A DNA stretch of 45,308 bases from Burkholderiales bacterium (GCA_947473125.1 CANJDH010000030.1:1-45308), one strand, 5' to 3'. Shown: positions 1 through 9,492, counted from the stretch's first letter. Numbers and translations: made by a program. The notes: generated by a model not told the origin, from the sequence alone.

Positions 1-31
1 ATACGGATCATCACCGCTGCCGCACAGGAGG

Positions 32-61
32 TCACTGATCGACCAAGTTCACTGATCGACC
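32..61. repeat. 13-bp direct repeat downstream of chemoreceptor gene
   Basis: The 13-mer tcactgatcgacc occurs at 32-44 and again at 49-61, a 17-bp period, just past the 3' end of the minus-strand chemoreceptor gene. Only two copies are visible and I assign no function. Confidence 0.5.
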
Positions 62-80
62 GCCAGCCAGGGCTAGCGGT

Positions 81-1790
81 TCAAGCGATCCGGAAGCGCC
101 CTGCCAGCGTGTCGAGGTCCATCGCCAGTTGCCGCATCCGGTTTGCCTCGTCGCTGGTCCGGTTGGCCGATTCAGTTTGGGTTTCGGCGCTGCGCGCGAG
201 CATCTCTACGCGCCCTGCCATGTCGCGCGCGGCCGCCGACTGCTCGCTCAGCGAGGCATTGATGCCGTCCACTGCCAGAGTGGCTTCGCCCATGCCTTCG
301 CGGATCCGCGTCATCGACGTATCGGCGCGCGTGGCCAGTTCGACGCCCTGGCCGACGCGTTCGACGCTGCGCGTCATCTCGCGCGAGGTATCGCGCGTGC
401 TTTCGAGCACCTTGTCGATCATGCCGCCGATTTCTTCGGTCGAGCGCGCGGTGCGCTCGGCCAGATTGCGTACTTCGTCGGCAACCACGGCGAAGCCGCG
501 TCCCTGCTCGCCGGCACGCGCCGCCTCTATGGCGGCGTTGAGCGAGAGCAGGTTGGTCTGGTCGGCGATCTCGCGAATCGTGCGCACGATGCTGGCGATC
601 TGGCCGGAATGCGATTCCAGTGTGCGGATCGACCCCGCCGTGTGGTTGACCGCCGCCGCGATTTCGCGCATCTCCAGAATTGCATCCTGGATCACCTGCG
701 CGCCTTCGGTAGTCTGCTGGTTGGATGCTGCCGTGACCGAGTGCGCGGTCTTGGCATGTTCATCGACCTGGTCGATCGAAACCGACAGTTGTTCTACGGC
801 AGCGGCGATGCTCGACACCGCTTCGCTTTGCTCGGCGCTGCTGCGTGCGCCTTCACCGATAGCGCTGGTGATGGATTCTGCGGCATGGCGCAGCACTCCC
901 GAATTCTGGCGCAGCGATGCCACCAGCTCATGCAGGCTGTTACGCATGATGCGCATGCTGCCGACCAGACGGCCAATATCACCGTCTGCCGAACACGGCA
1001 GGGGCGCCAGGAGATCGCCGCGCGCGATGGCATCGGCCATGCCGGCAGCCTCGCGCAGGGTCCGCCGGATCGCTCGCTGCTGCATGAGCACAACCAGCAT
1101 CAGCAAGCCCGAGAGCAGGGTGGCAACGCCCACAGCAGGCGCCGCCCGGTTCAACAGGTCACGGTTGATCGTCAGGACAGCGGCCTGCGCGCCGGGTGTG
1201 GCTGCCGCCTGTTGCCGGAGCAAGGCGTCGTGCTGCTCAGCCATTCCGAATGCCAGCATGCTGAACACGCTGGCCACGGCAAGGGCACCAAGCAGGCTTA
1301 GCCTGGCGCTGATCGAGAGTCGCGCTGCACGCCACAACAGATAAGCCAGGATTCCGTTTGGCGCCAGGTCTCCTGCCACGAGGCGGATCGATGCCCCCGC
1401 GCGCATGCGCGCATACAGTGCTTCCGTCTGCGCGATAGCCGCCCGATCGGGACGGATGCGCACCGAGATATAGCCGCCCTCGGCGCGCGGCGTGACCGAT
1501 GCCTGCACCCAGTAATAGCCGCCGTCCCTGCGGCGGTTTTTCACCATGCCGCGCCAGGGCTGGCCGCCCTTGAGCGTCTTCCACATGTCGGCAAAGGCTG
1601 CGGCGGGCATGTCGGGGTGGCGGATCATGTTGTGCGGCTGTCCAACCAGCTCCTGACGGCCATACCCGGACGCCGCGACAAAGTCGTCGTTGACGTGGGT
1701 AATGATGCCTTTTGCATCCGTGTGCGAAATGATCGCGCAGCCTTCGGGGAGCGCATGCTCCTTTTGCGTGACGGGTCCATTGTTGCGCAT
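81..1790 (-). CDS. Aer-like methyl-accepting chemotaxis protein with N-terminal PAS domain
   Basis: 569-residue chemoreceptor. Residues about 18-125 form a PAS domain with the [10 protein letters not shown] signature of Aer-type redox sensors, which in that family binds FAD. Two hydrophobic segments (about 163-184 and 217-237) enclose only about 32 residues, too short for a large ligand-binding domain, so sensing is probably cytoplasmic. A HAMP region follows (238-290). The signalling hairpin tip lies at about 407-441 and contains [21 protein letters not shown]. The C-terminus lacks the NWETF-type CheR/CheB tether. The ATG is preceded by AAAGGA about 8 nt upstream. Expected role: inner-membrane energy or redox taxis receptor acting on CheA/CheW, whose genes are not in the window. 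No flagellar sigma-28 promoter was recognised upstream. Confidence 0.93.
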   Translation of the reverse strand: MRNNGPVTQKEHALPEGCAIISHTDAKGIITHVNDDFVAASGYGRQELVGQPHNMIRHPDMPAAAFADMWKTLKGGQPWRGMVKNRRRDGGYYWVQASVTPRAEGGYISVRIRPDRAAIAQTEALYARMRAGASIRLVAGDLAPNGILAYLLWRAARLSISARLSLLGALAVASVFSMLAFGMAEQHDALLRQQAAATPGAQAAVLTINRDLLNRAAPAVGVATLLSGLLMLVVLMQQRAIRRTLREAAGMADAIARGDLLAPLPCSADGDIGRLVGSMRIMRNSLHELVASLRQNSGVLRHAAESITSAIGEGARSSAEQSEAVSSIAAAVEQLSVSIDQVDEHAKTAHSVTAASNQQTTEGAQVIQDAILEMREIAAAVNHTAGSIRTLESHSGQIASIVRTIREIADQTNLLSLNAAIEAARAGEQGRGFAVVADEVRNLAERTARSTEEIGGMIDKVLESTRDTSREMTRSVERVGQGVELATRADTSMTRIREGMGEATLAVDGINASLSEQSAAARDMAGRVEMLARSAETQTESANRTSDEANRMRQLAMDLDTLAGRFRIA

Positions 1791-2077
1791 GGCGCTGTCC
1801 TTTCCAGGGTGGTGAAGCCAGTGATGCCCATTGTGCGCGCAGGGTTTCTGCCATTAGCGACGAACACGGGCACGAAAGGTACGCAATTCCATGTGCTGCG
1901 ACGCATGCGCGCCGCGGAGCATCGCCAATTGACGTGCATCAAACTGGCCAAATGGCGCCGCATTACACTTTTGCCAGCCGCCAGGCGTCCAGATCCGCCC
2001 AGTCTACGTTGTGGGCTGCTGGGGCGGCAGGCCAATCGGCGGCACCAGACCCACCGTCCCTTCATCGAGGAGTTGCC

Positions 2078-2437
2078 ATGACCACATCGTTACAAGTCAT
2101 CCTGTTGATGGCGTTATCGAGCACCGCGTGGGCGCAGGCTCCGGCCCCGGCCGACAAGCCCACGGCACCTCCTGCGGAGAAGCCGATGGCGCATGACATG
2201 AAGAAAATGCACGAGATGATGGGTGCGATGCGGCCGCCGGTGTGCCTGTATGAGGGCAAGGCGTATAGCCGGGGAGCGCTGCTGTCGGCGCGTGGCATCA
2301 AGCCGGTGTTGATGTGCGCCCCGTCTGGCGAGGCCGGCGCCCACGCAGGGTCCGGTGGCGATGCTCACGCCGGACACGCGCCCGTTCCCCTGGGATGGCA
2401 GGTGTATAGCCCGGCCAAGGCAGCGCATCATCACTGA
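2078..2437 (+). CDS. Small exported Met/His-rich protein, DUF1496-like
   Basis: 119-residue protein. I chose the ATG at 2078 because CGAGGAG lies about 6 nt upstream and the product then begins with a clean signal peptide ending ...TAWA-Q near residue 19. The mature part has a Pro/Ala/Lys linker, a Met/His cluster (HDMKKMHEMMGAM, 39-51), and a segment from Cys56 to Cys80 (CLYEGKAYSRGA...VLMC) resembling DUF1496, a small periplasmic domain of unknown function with two conserved cysteines. A His-rich tail ends in HHH. The Met/His content suggests metal (Cu or Ni) binding, which is inference only. The gene is convergent with the small membrane-protein gene that follows. The 287 bp before it (1791-2077) show no convincing gene. 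Confidence 0.7.
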   Translation: MTTSLQVILLMALSSTAWAQAPAPADKPTAPPAEKPMAHDMKKMHEMMGAMRPPVCLYEGKAYSRGALLSARGIKPVLMCAPSGEAGAHAGSGGDAHAGHAPVPLGWQVYSPAKAAHHH

Positions 2438-2477
2438 GCGGGAGCCCCGCCGCTGCGCAACATCTGCCTCACCCGCT

Positions 2478-2750
2478 TCAGTTGCCCTGCGCTCCCTTTG
2501 TCTCGACATCGCCAATCAGCTTGAACTGGCCGGTACACGGGTTGAACTTGAAAAGCTTGCCGTCGATCTCGCGGTTTTCCCAGCAGCGTTGCGGCGGGCC
2601 TAAACGCTTGATCGGGCCTTGCAGGAAATATCCGAACGCGATCAGCGCCGCCAGAAGCGACAGCACCACGGCGATGCACGCCATGTCAGCGCGCCAATGC
2701 GATGCTGGCGACTCGTCCGGCGGCAGTTCCGCTACGGGGTCTTCACGCAT
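2478..2750 (-). CDS. Small single-pass membrane protein of unknown function
   Basis: 90 residues: a hydrophilic acidic N-terminus, one transmembrane helix at about 24-44, then a short exported or cytoplasmic tail with two cysteines (56 and 72) around an RCWENREIDGK...NPCTGQFKL segment. I do not recognise the family. It starts 18 bp after the stop of the upstream MFS gene on the same strand, so it is probably co-transcribed with it. No strong Shine-Dalgarno is visible. Confidence 0.6.
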   Translation of the reverse strand: MREDPVAELPPDESPASHWRADMACIAVVLSLLAALIAFGYFLQGPIKRLGPPQRCWENREIDGKLFKFNPCTGQFKLIGDVETKGAQGN

Positions 2751-2768
2751 GGCCGCTGGAGTGCGGGA

Positions 2769-3959
2769 TCAGGTTCGCGTTGCCGCAGCGGCAGCATCCA
2801 CGACATCGCGTTGTGCCAGCGCGATGAGTGCGCCGAGCGCCAGCACCCCGACCGACAACACCAGCCCGACGCGCAACGAACCGAATACATCGGCGAGCCA
2901 GCCGGTCGCCACCGGCCCGACGATCTGCCCGGCCGAAAACACAATGGTGAAGGTCGCTACGGCGGAACCCCAGGCCGGTTTGGGCAGTGCGCGCTTTGCC
3001 AGATTGGTCACCGAGCCGGGAATGTTCCACATGGAGGCGCCGAACAGCGCCGCCGAGAGCAGCATCGACAACATGCCCGCATGCAACAACGGCAGCAGCG
3101 CGCCGACCGCGAGCAGGCCCATGGCCGCCGCCAACATGCGCCCGGGGATCCAGTGCTGCAACGGCCTGCGCCACAACCACGGCCCGAGCAGGCTGGCCGC
3201 GCCGAAGGTGCACCAGACCGCGATCACCTGTTGGGTGCTCGCACCGTGATCACGCATCCAGGCAATCACGAAGGTCATGTAGCCGATGTAGCCGAGGCCG
3301 AACATCACGTAAGCCGCCAACCCTGCCCGAAGCCGGCGCACGCCGTCGTGAGGCACCGGTCCGCCGGCGGGTTCGATGTTGGGCTCGGTAATCCGCAGCG
3401 CCGCCGATGCGCAAACCACCAGCATCAGCAGGCCCGCCACCCCCATGCCGACCCACGCCTGCTGCCACGCACCGGGCCCGCCGGCATCCAGCCACAAGGG
3501 GATCGCCACGCCGCACAACAGGAAGCCCACCCCGCCACCGGCAAAATAGATCGCAATGGTGGTCGCGGCGAGGCGCGGCTGGCCCGGCACTACATTGCCC
3601 GACAGCGCCCCGCCGCTGATGAACGCCGTTGCCCCTGCCACGCCCGACACGAGGCGCCACACGCCAAGCCAGAACAGGTCGCGCGTCAAACCGGTGGCCA
3701 GTATCGCCACGGCGGTGAGCAGCACGCCGCCGATGAACAGACTGCGATTGCCGGTGCGCCGGATCACCAGGCGCGTCAGCACCGCTCCGAGCAAATAGCC
3801 GATCGCGTTGGCCGTGTTGAGCCAGCCGGCCTGGGCGTAATTCCAGTCCAGCTCGGTGCGCATCGACGGCAACACCAGCGCATAGGCGAAGCGCGCAAAC
3901 GAATTCGACACCGTGACGCCGAGCGACAGCGCGAATGCAAGGAGATAGCCGCGAGCCAT
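2769..3959 (-). CDS. YbfB/YjiJ-type MFS transporter
   Basis: 396 residues with about 12 hydrophobic helices, the usual size for this family. The N-terminal half carries the family-typical pattern FARFAYALVLPSM and GYLLGA. YbfB/YjiJ proteins are inner-membrane major-facilitator permeases of unknown substrate. The open frame continues upstream, but the ATG at 3959 opens directly into the first helix (MARGYLLAFALSLGV), so I prefer it; the Shine-Dalgarno is weak. The gene is divergent from the VTT-domain gene with about 68 bp between starts, a compact shared promoter region. Downstream it is followed closely by the small membrane-protein gene. Confidence 0.85.
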   Translation of the reverse strand: MARGYLLAFALSLGVTVSNSFARFAYALVLPSMRTELDWNYAQAGWLNTANAIGYLLGAVLTRLVIRRTGNRSLFIGGVLLTAVAILATGLTRDLFWLGVWRLVSGVAGATAFISGGALSGNVVPGQPRLAATTIAIYFAGGGVGFLLCGVAIPLWLDAGGPGAWQQAWVGMGVAGLLMLVVCASAALRITEPNIEPAGGPVPHDGVRRLRAGLAAYVMFGLGYIGYMTFVIAWMRDHGASTQQVIAVWCTFGAASLLGPWLWRRPLQHWIPGRMLAAAMGLLAVGALLPLLHAGMLSMLLSAALFGASMWNIPGSVTNLAKRALPKPAWGSAVATFTIVFSAGQIVGPVATGWLADVFGSLRVGLVLSVGVLALGALIALAQRDVVDAAAAATRT

Positions 3960-4027
3960 GGATGGGAAGGGATAGAGGGTGTGGCGCACTGCACGATCGG
4001 GAATACACTGTAACCGAACCCTCCGCC

Positions 4028-4690
4028 ATGACCCACCTCTCGGAATCGATCGAGGCTGCGCTGACACGGCGCGACCTCCTGCCCTCGGCGACATCGCTGT
4101 TGTGGGTGGTTTTCCTGTTTGCGGCGGCGCTTGCCCTGACCAACCTCTACGCGGCCCCCATCAGCGCCGCGCTGGGCGCACACGGCAATCTCGGCTTCAT
4201 CATTTTCTTCGGCACGACGGCGCTGGCGGTGGTGCTCCCCTTGTTCAGCAACCTGCCGCTGGTACCGTTTGCAGTGCTGCTGTGGGGGCCGTGGCCGACC
4301 GCCCTGATCCTGCTGCTGGGCTGGGTTGCGGGCGCGGTACTGTCCTTTGAAATGGCGCGGCACATGCAAACCCAGATGCTCAAGCGCTTCCCCAAAGTGG
4401 CGCGCTATGCGCAGATCGACCGCCTGATTCGGCCGCAGCACCACGTCTGGTCGCTGGTGCTGCTGCGCATGACGTTTCCGGTCGACATCCTCTCCTACGT
4501 GCTCGGCCTGTTCAGCCGCAAGACCAGCGTCCTGGACAACGCGCTGTCCACGGCCATCGGCGGCGCGCCCTTCGCGCTCCTGTTTGCCTTCTTTCCGGCC
4601 TTGCCGATAGGCCTGCAGGCGCTGGTGTTCGGCGCATCAGGATTGGTGTTTGGTCTTTACGTGATGTGGGCATTGCGCCACCCGCATTGA
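4028..4690 (+). CDS. VTT/DedA-like (TVP38/TMEM64-type) membrane protein
   Basis: 220 residues with several hydrophobic helices. It shows the VTT-domain layout: a re-entrant-like segment with conserved small residues (LLLGWVAGAVLSFEMAR) followed by a charged loop and R-M-T-F-P-V-D-I-L-S-Y, which resembles the family's R-x-x-P motif. VTT/DedA proteins act in membrane lipid and proton homeostasis; some scramble undecaprenyl phosphate or phosphatidylethanolamine. The exact role here is unknown. The ATG at 4028 was preferred to upstream options that would run into the divergent MFS gene. Confidence 0.75.
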   Translation: MTHLSESIEAALTRRDLLPSATSLLWVVFLFAAALALTNLYAAPISAALGAHGNLGFIIFFGTTALAVVLPLFSNLPLVPFAVLLWGPWPTALILLLGWVAGAVLSFEMARHMQTQMLKRFPKVARYAQIDRLIRPQHHVWSLVLLRMTFPVDILSYVLGLFSRKTSVLDNALSTAIGGAPFALLFAFFPALPIGLQALVFGASGLVFGLYVMWALRHPH

Positions 4691-4813
4691 CATCGCCGAC
4701 GTGGGGCGCCCGAGCCATGCCCGCTGCGGATGCGGCTAGAATGCCAGCGCACGTGCGTTACACCAGTCACACCATCCGGCGTGCATGCCCGCGCCATTTC
4801 ACAGGAACTCCCC

Positions 4814-6025
4814 GTGCCACTCGACCCGAACCTGCTGCACCGCGAACGCAGTGCGCGCATCATCAGTGCCTTCCAGGCCGACATCGACCGCGGCGCCATC
4901 CCCGGTGCCGTGGTGCTGATCGCCCGCAACGGCAACCTTGCCTGCCTTGAGGCGCTTGGCGCGCGCGACAGCACCAAGGGCCTGCCGATGACCAGGGACG
5001 CGATCTTCCGCATCGCTTCGATGACCAAGCCGATCGTCTCGTGCGCGGTCATGATGCTGGCCGAAGAAGGGCGCATCCGCCTTGTCAACCCGGTTTCAAC
5101 TTACCTGCCCGAGCTGGCCGGCCTCAAGGTCGGCGTGGAAACACGCGATACGGCCGGCAAACCGGTGCTGAAACTGGAAGCGGCAGGGCGTGACATGTCG
5201 GTGCAGGACCTGTTACGCCACACCTCGGGCCTCACCTACGGCCAGTTCGGCGATTCGCTGGTCAAGCAGGCGTACCGCGCCGCCGACATGATGGACCCGC
5301 GGCAGACCACCGCCGAGTTCATCACCAAGCTATCGAAGTTGCCGTTGCAGAATCAGCCGGGCCACGTGTTTGAATACGGCATGTCGACCGACGTGCTCGG
5401 GCGGCTGGTCGAAGTGGTCTCGGGGCAGGCACTCGATGCCTTTGTCGCAGAGCGCATCACCGGGCCGCTGGGCATGAAGGACACCGGCTTTCACATCCCC
5501 GCCGCTGAAGCGCACCGGCTCGCCGAGGCCCTGGTCGACCCGGGTACCGGCGAACGCCCGCCGATGGCGCGCGACCTCACGATCAAGCCGGCTTTCCTGT
5601 CCGGCGGCGGCGGCATGGTCTCGACCGCCCCCGACTACCTGCGTTTCACCCAGATGCTCGCCAACGGCGGCACGCTCGACGGCGTGCGCCTGCTGTCGCG
5701 CAAGACCGTGGCTTTAATGTCCAGCGACCACCTGCCGCCGGGCGTCGGTTTTGCCCCGGCCACCCGCGCACAGTTCGAGGAGTCTGCGCCGATCCCGGAA
5801 TTCGGCCAGGGCTTCGGCCTCGGGTTCTGCGTGCGCAAGGAAGCCGGCCGCAACCCGGTGCCGGGCTCCCCGGGCGAGTTTTATTGGTCCGGCGTACACG
5901 GCACCTATTTCTGGATTGACCCCGCCGAACAACTCATCGGCATCCTGATGCTGTGCGCCCCCGACGTGCGGCGCCACTATCGCGCCTTGATGCGCCAGCT
6001 CACCTACCAGGCCTTGCCGGATTAG
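4814..6025 (+). CDS. Serine hydrolase, class C beta-lactamase/EstB-type esterase
   Basis: 403 residues from a GTG start, preceded by ACAGGAA about 8 nt upstream. The catalytic S-x-x-K is S69-M-T-K72, inside FRIASMTKP. The HTSGLTYG block (136-143) and the Tyr motif Y188-G-M before STDVLGRLVE follow, and GVHGTYFWIDP near the C-terminus occupies the KTG-box region. These features fit family VIII carboxylesterases such as EstB rather than a true beta-lactamase. No signal peptide is visible, so it is probably cytoplasmic. It lies 7 bp upstream of the 2-hydroxyacid dehydrogenase gene on the same strand, suggesting an operon in which an ester or lactone is cleaved and a hydroxyacid is oxidised or made. 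Confidence 0.9.
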   Translation: MPLDPNLLHRERSARIISAFQADIDRGAIPGAVVLIARNGNLACLEALGARDSTKGLPMTRDAIFRIASMTKPIVSCAVMMLAEEGRIRLVNPVSTYLPELAGLKVGVETRDTAGKPVLKLEAAGRDMSVQDLLRHTSGLTYGQFGDSLVKQAYRAADMMDPRQTTAEFITKLSKLPLQNQPGHVFEYGMSTDVLGRLVEVVSGQALDAFVAERITGPLGMKDTGFHIPAAEAHRLAEALVDPGTGERPPMARDLTIKPAFLSGGGGMVSTAPDYLRFTQMLANGGTLDGVRLLSRKTVALMSSDHLPPGVGFAPATRAQFEESAPIPEFGQGFGLGFCVRKEAGRNPVPGSPGEFYWSGVHGTYFWIDPAEQLIGILMLCAPDVRRHYRALMRQLTYQALPD

Positions 6026-6032
6026 GCACACC

Positions 6033-7025
6033 ATGCAACGTATCTTCCTCACGCACCCGCCCGAGGCGCTCGCAAAATATTATGGCGACAAGGCCATCGC
6101 CGGCCTCAAGGCCGTCGGCGAAGTGCGCTTCAACCCTCTCGACCGTGAGCTCACCGTGCCGGAGCTGGCCGACGCTGCCCGGGATTGTGCATTGATCATT
6201 TCGTATCGCCAGACGCCGGGTACCGCGGAACTGTTTGCCCTGCTGCCCAATCTGGTGGCGTTCTCGCGCTGCGCCATCGACATTCGCAACATCGATGTAG
6301 CCGCCGCCGGCGCCAACGGCATTCTGGTGACGCAGGCCAGCGCCGGCTTCATCACCTCGGTGAGCGAATGGACCATCGGCGCCATGATCAACCTGGCGCG
6401 CAACATCACGGCGTCAACCGAGGCCTACCATGTAGGCAGCGTGCCGTCAGCGCCAATGGGCCGCGAGCTGCGCGGCTCGACGCTCGGGCTGGTCGGCTTC
6501 GGGCAGATCAGCCGCACGCTTTACAAGCTCGCCCTCGCCTTCGGCATGCGCGTCATGGCTTTCGATCCCTACGCGACAATCGATGATCCTGCGGTCCTGC
6601 AGGCCGACCTCGACCAGGTCCTGCACGAGGCCGATTTTGTCGTGTGCCTGGCCGTGGCGAACGAGGAAACCGAGAACCTGATGAACGATGCCGCCTTTGC
6701 ACAAATGAAACCGGGCGCGTTGTTCGTCAACCCGTCGCGCGGCAACCTGGTCGATGAGGCGGCGCTGCTGCGCGCCCTTGACAGCGGCCACCTGGGCGGC
6801 TGCGCCATGGACGTCGGCCGGGCGCCGGACCAGATGCCGACACCTGCCGTGGCACGCCACCCGAAGGTGATTGCCACGCCGCACCTTGCAGGCCTCACGC
6901 CGGCTGCGATTGAACACCAGGCGCTGGAGACGGTGGCTCAGGCGGCCGAGATTCTGCAAGGGCGTGCGCCGGTGGGTTCGGTAAATGCCGCGCAGGCGAC
7001 GCGCCTGGATCGGCTGCGTCACTGA
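6033..7025 (+). CDS. D-2-hydroxyacid dehydrogenase-family NAD-binding protein, atypical active site
   Basis: 330 residues of the D-isomer-specific 2-hydroxyacid dehydrogenase fold. The nucleotide-binding loop is G155-F-G157-Q-I-S160, so the third glycine of GxGxxG is Ser. The catalytic Arg is R236 (NPSRGNLVDE) and the catalytic His is H284 (TPHLAG). In typical members a Glu lies in a DVFxxEP segment; here the equivalent reads D260-V-G-R-A-P265, so the Glu is absent. This variant may bind a different substrate or use altered proton relay. It follows the serine esterase gene by 7 bp. Its stop codon TGA is the first triplet of a 7-bp tandem repeat. Confidence 0.9.
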   Translation: MQRIFLTHPPEALAKYYGDKAIAGLKAVGEVRFNPLDRELTVPELADAARDCALIISYRQTPGTAELFALLPNLVAFSRCAIDIRNIDVAAAGANGILVTQASAGFITSVSEWTIGAMINLARNITASTEAYHVGSVPSAPMGRELRGSTLGLVGFGQISRTLYKLALAFGMRVMAFDPYATIDDPAVLQADLDQVLHEADFVVCLAVANEETENLMNDAAFAQMKPGALFVNPSRGNLVDEAALLRALDSGHLGGCAMDVGRAPDQMPTPAVARHPKVIATPHLAGLTPAAIEHQALETVAQAAEILQGRAPVGSVNAAQATRLDRLRH

Positions 7026-7061
7026 CCTCTGACCTCTGACCTCTGACCTCTGACCTCTGAC
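7023..7061. repeat. Tandem repeat, unit tgacctc, five copies plus partial
   Basis: Five perfect head-to-tail copies of the 7-mer tgacctc run from 7023 to 7057, followed by tgac. The first unit supplies the stop codon of the hydroxyacid dehydrogenase gene. The array is immediately followed by a copy of the dispersed intergenic repeat. A 7-bp period is not a multiple of three, so expansion would not preserve a frame, which fits its non-coding position. Confidence 0.95.
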
Positions 7062-7065
7062 AATC

Positions 7066-7100
7066 GGCCTGCAGCCCTTGGTGGGAGCCGTTCTTGAACC
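7066..7100. repeat. Dispersed intergenic repeat, copy 1
   Basis: Shows the shared layout GGCCTG...CCCTTGGTGGGAG...TTCTTGAACC. The core cccttggtggg can form a small CCC/GGG hairpin. It lies between the dehydrogenase and EamA permease genes. The seven clear copies in this window share the core. Confidence 0.75.
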
Positions 7101-7182
7101 CAATGGCCCGGCAGCCACGCCCCTCGCACGGCAGATACTATCAAGCGCAACAACCCTCTGCAAACCCGAAAAAAACTTCCCG

Positions 7183-8103
7183 TTGTCCCCCCTGACGCTG
7201 CACCAACCCCATCCACACCTGCTGCGCGCCTTCCTGTTCCTGGTCGGCGCGCACGTGCTGTTCACTTTTCTTGATGCCACCGCCAAGGCGCTGGCGAGCC
7301 AGATGGGGGTACCGCTGGTCACGCTGGCGCGCCACAGCCTGCATGCGCTGTTCATGCTGGCGTTTTTTGCGCCTACGATGGGCTGGGCGGTGTTCCGCAA
7401 TCTGACGCGCACCCGGCGCCCGGGCCTGCAGCTGGTGCGTGGCCTGCTGCTCGCCGGATTCACATTTTTCTTTTTTACCGGCCTGCGCTACCTGCCGCAG
7501 GCCGAAGCTACGTCGATCAATTTCCTGACGCCCTTTTTTGTCATGGTCCTGGCCGGGCCGCTGCTCGGCGAACGAGTCACCTGGGTGCGCTGGGTCGGCG
7601 TGGCGCTAGGCTTCATCGGCATGTTGATCATCGTGCGGCCGGGCAACAACCTGGCGCCGATCGGGGTGTTCTTCATCATCCTGACAATGCTGTGCAACAT
7701 CGGCTTCCAGATGCTGACGCGCAAGCTCTCGGCGATTGACAACTCGATCGCGACGATCTTCATTGCGGCGCTGGTCGGTACCACCGCCTCGCTCCTGGCC
7801 CTGCCGCTACAGGAGGTCTGGGGCGGTTGGCCGAAGGAGCTCTCGTCGCTGCAACTGTTCCTGCTGGCGTCGATGGGCGTGACCGGCAGCCTCAGCCAGT
7901 GGTGCCTGATCCGCGCCTACTACTGGTCTTCGGCATCGTTCATCGCCACGCTGGTGTATCTGCAGATCGTCTGGGCGACGCTGTCGGGCTGGGTATTCTT
8001 CGGCCAACTGCCCGATACCCTCACCTTCGTCGGCATGGGCATCATCTGCCTCACCGGCATCGGCGTGATGCTGGTCGAGCGGCGCGGCCGCGTGCGCAGC
8101 TAG
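7183..8103 (+). CDS. EamA/DMT-superfamily permease
   Basis: 306 residues from a TTG at 7183. The open frame extends 35 codons further upstream through the dispersed repeat, but that part is not membrane-like and a 306-residue product is the normal size for ten-helix DMT permeases. Two EamA repeats are visible, the first ending around GERVTWVRWVGVALGFIGM and the second around VFFGQLPDTLTFVGMGIICL. The family exports metabolites or amino acids across the inner membrane; the substrate is not predictable. No good Shine-Dalgarno precedes either start, so the N-terminus is uncertain. The TAG stop at 8101-8103 overlaps the stop codon of the convergent hydrolase within the palindrome CTAG. Confidence 0.85.
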   Translation: MSPLTLHQPHPHLLRAFLFLVGAHVLFTFLDATAKALASQMGVPLVTLARHSLHALFMLAFFAPTMGWAVFRNLTRTRRPGLQLVRGLLLAGFTFFFFTGLRYLPQAEATSINFLTPFFVMVLAGPLLGERVTWVRWVGVALGFIGMLIIVRPGNNLAPIGVFFIILTMLCNIGFQMLTRKLSAIDNSIATIFIAALVGTTASLLALPLQEVWGGWPKELSSLQLFLLASMGVTGSLSQWCLIRAYYWSSASFIATLVYLQIVWATLSGWVFFGQLPDTLTFVGMGIICLTGIGVMLVERRGRVRS

Positions 8104-9362
8104 GCGAGGAACTCGCGCAGCTTCAGGTATACGTCCTGGCGGTCGAGCAGGTCGAGGTGGTGCATGGCGTAGCCGGTCCACTGGCGTGCCTCGGGAATCG
8201 CCAGAATGCGCCGCGCCTCGGCGTGTTGCCCGAGCGCGCTATCGCGCGGTACCAGCCCGTCGCCCATCATGCGCTTGCGGTCGTCGGCATCTTTTGCGAG
8301 CACGCCGGCCAGGGTATAACAAGTCACACCATCAGGCAGGGGCACAACTTGGCGCGCGTCCGGGCCGTGTGAAAAGCGGTCACGCGATTGCGCCGATGTC
8401 TCCGGTTTGTGGCCGATAGCATCCTCTTCGTCCGACGCAACGGACGCAATGTCCTGCTCGAGCAAATTGCCGTAGCGCAGATCGGTAATGCCGGCGCTGC
8501 GGATCTTGGCAAGACGCGAAAATGCCGTCGTATAGGGGCTGGCATCGAGGATCAGGTTGACCCAGTTACCGCCGCGCTCGAGCGGGGCGCCGTGGTGCGG
8601 CGTACCAAGAAAAACGATCTTGCGCAGGTGCTTCAACCAGGTTTGCCCGGCTTCACACGCGGCGCGACAGGTGCTGCGCGTCACCAGCCCACCCATGCTG
8701 TAGCCGAGCATGTCGAGATGTTCCACCGGGACCGGCCAGGCAGCCAGCAAGGCCTCGAGCAGGCCGGCCAGTGCACGACCATTGGCCGCCACGTGCAGGC
8801 CGGTGTTGTAGTTGACGTCGATCACGGTCACGCCCAGGTCGGCGCCCAACCGCGCACCGTGGTCGTGCCCTTTGCGCAGCCACTGCCGGTCACCCATGCA
8901 CAGGCCGTGCACGCGCAACAGGATCCTGCCGTTCGCATCCGGCAGCGCCGCAGCCAGACCAACGGGCGTCAACGCCAGCGCCTTGCCATTGCGGCGCAGC
9001 TGCATCTCGATGCGCAGCGGATTGCTGCGCGTCACCAGATGGTCGCCAAGCACACCATTGAGCGCCGCCAGGATCGCCTCGCGCTCGGCCGTCGACTCGC
9101 GCGACTCGAGCAGGGGCACCAGCCGTTCCAGCACCAGGTCAATGCCGCCGCCCACGCCGCGCGTGATGCCACGCACCACCTTGTAGACGAAGCCGGAGAT
9201 GCCGCCGGTGCGCTCCTGCACCGGTTTGCCGAGCACGCCCGGCGTGCGCACGATCGTCTGGTGCAGGGTCTCTACTAGATCGGCGACACCTACCGTGGCG
9301 TCGATCGCGAGCTGGCTGTAGCCACGGATGTCGGAAAGATGCAGATGGGATTTTCGACGCAT
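8100..9362 (-). CDS. Alpha/beta-hydrolase, lipase/PGAP1-like
   Basis: 420 residues. The nucleophile elbow is G220-Y-S222-M-G-G and the oxyanion-side motif VHG is at 151-153 (LRVHGLCM). A GDGLVP segment and a late His pair (AMHHLDLL) are candidates for the acid and base. The first 140 residues are an unusual helical extension with Gly-rich stretches. A start upstream of 9362 would run through the dispersed repeat, so I chose the ATG beginning MRRKSHLHLSD. No signal peptide is visible. Related triacylglycerol lipase-like proteins of Burkholderiales are uncharacterised. It is separated from the CocE gene upstream by 130 bp holding a dispersed repeat, so it is probably not in that operon. Confidence 0.85.
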   Translation of the reverse strand: MRRKSHLHLSDIRGYSQLAIDATVGVADLVETLHQTIVRTPGVLGKPVQERTGGISGFVYKVVRGITRGVGGGIDLVLERLVPLLESRESTAEREAILAALNGVLGDHLVTRSNPLRIEMQLRRNGKALALTPVGLAAALPDANGRILLRVHGLCMGDRQWLRKGHDHGARLGADLGVTVIDVNYNTGLHVAANGRALAGLLEALLAAWPVPVEHLDMLGYSMGGLVTRSTCRAACEAGQTWLKHLRKIVFLGTPHHGAPLERGGNWVNLILDASPYTTAFSRLAKIRSAGITDLRYGNLLEQDIASVASDEEDAIGHKPETSAQSRDRFSHGPDARQVVPLPDGVTCYTLAGVLAKDADDRKRMMGDGLVPRDSALGQHAEARRILAIPEARQWTGYAMHHLDLLDRQDVYLKLREFLA

Positions 9363-9435
9363 CGACGCGTTATACCGCAATCGGCCCCAATCGGGGCGCA
9401 CCTGCCATGACGGCATCGCAGCACGGACGCGCAAT

Positions 9436-9472
9436 GCCATGAAACCATTGGTGGGAGCGGATTTCCAGCCGC
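9436..9472. repeat. Dispersed intergenic repeat, copy 2
   Basis: Reads tgaaaccattggtgggagcg followed by gatttccagcc. It lies between the CocE-type gene and the lipase-like gene. The core is conserved and the flanks are diverged. Confidence 0.7.
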
Positions 9473-9492
9473 CGTCCACCTCACGTCGAGCG

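Noticed and set aside
2619-4013. 464-codon plus-strand open frame opposite the MFS gene
   Set aside because: Gln/His/Arg-rich translation typical of antisense transporter sequence.
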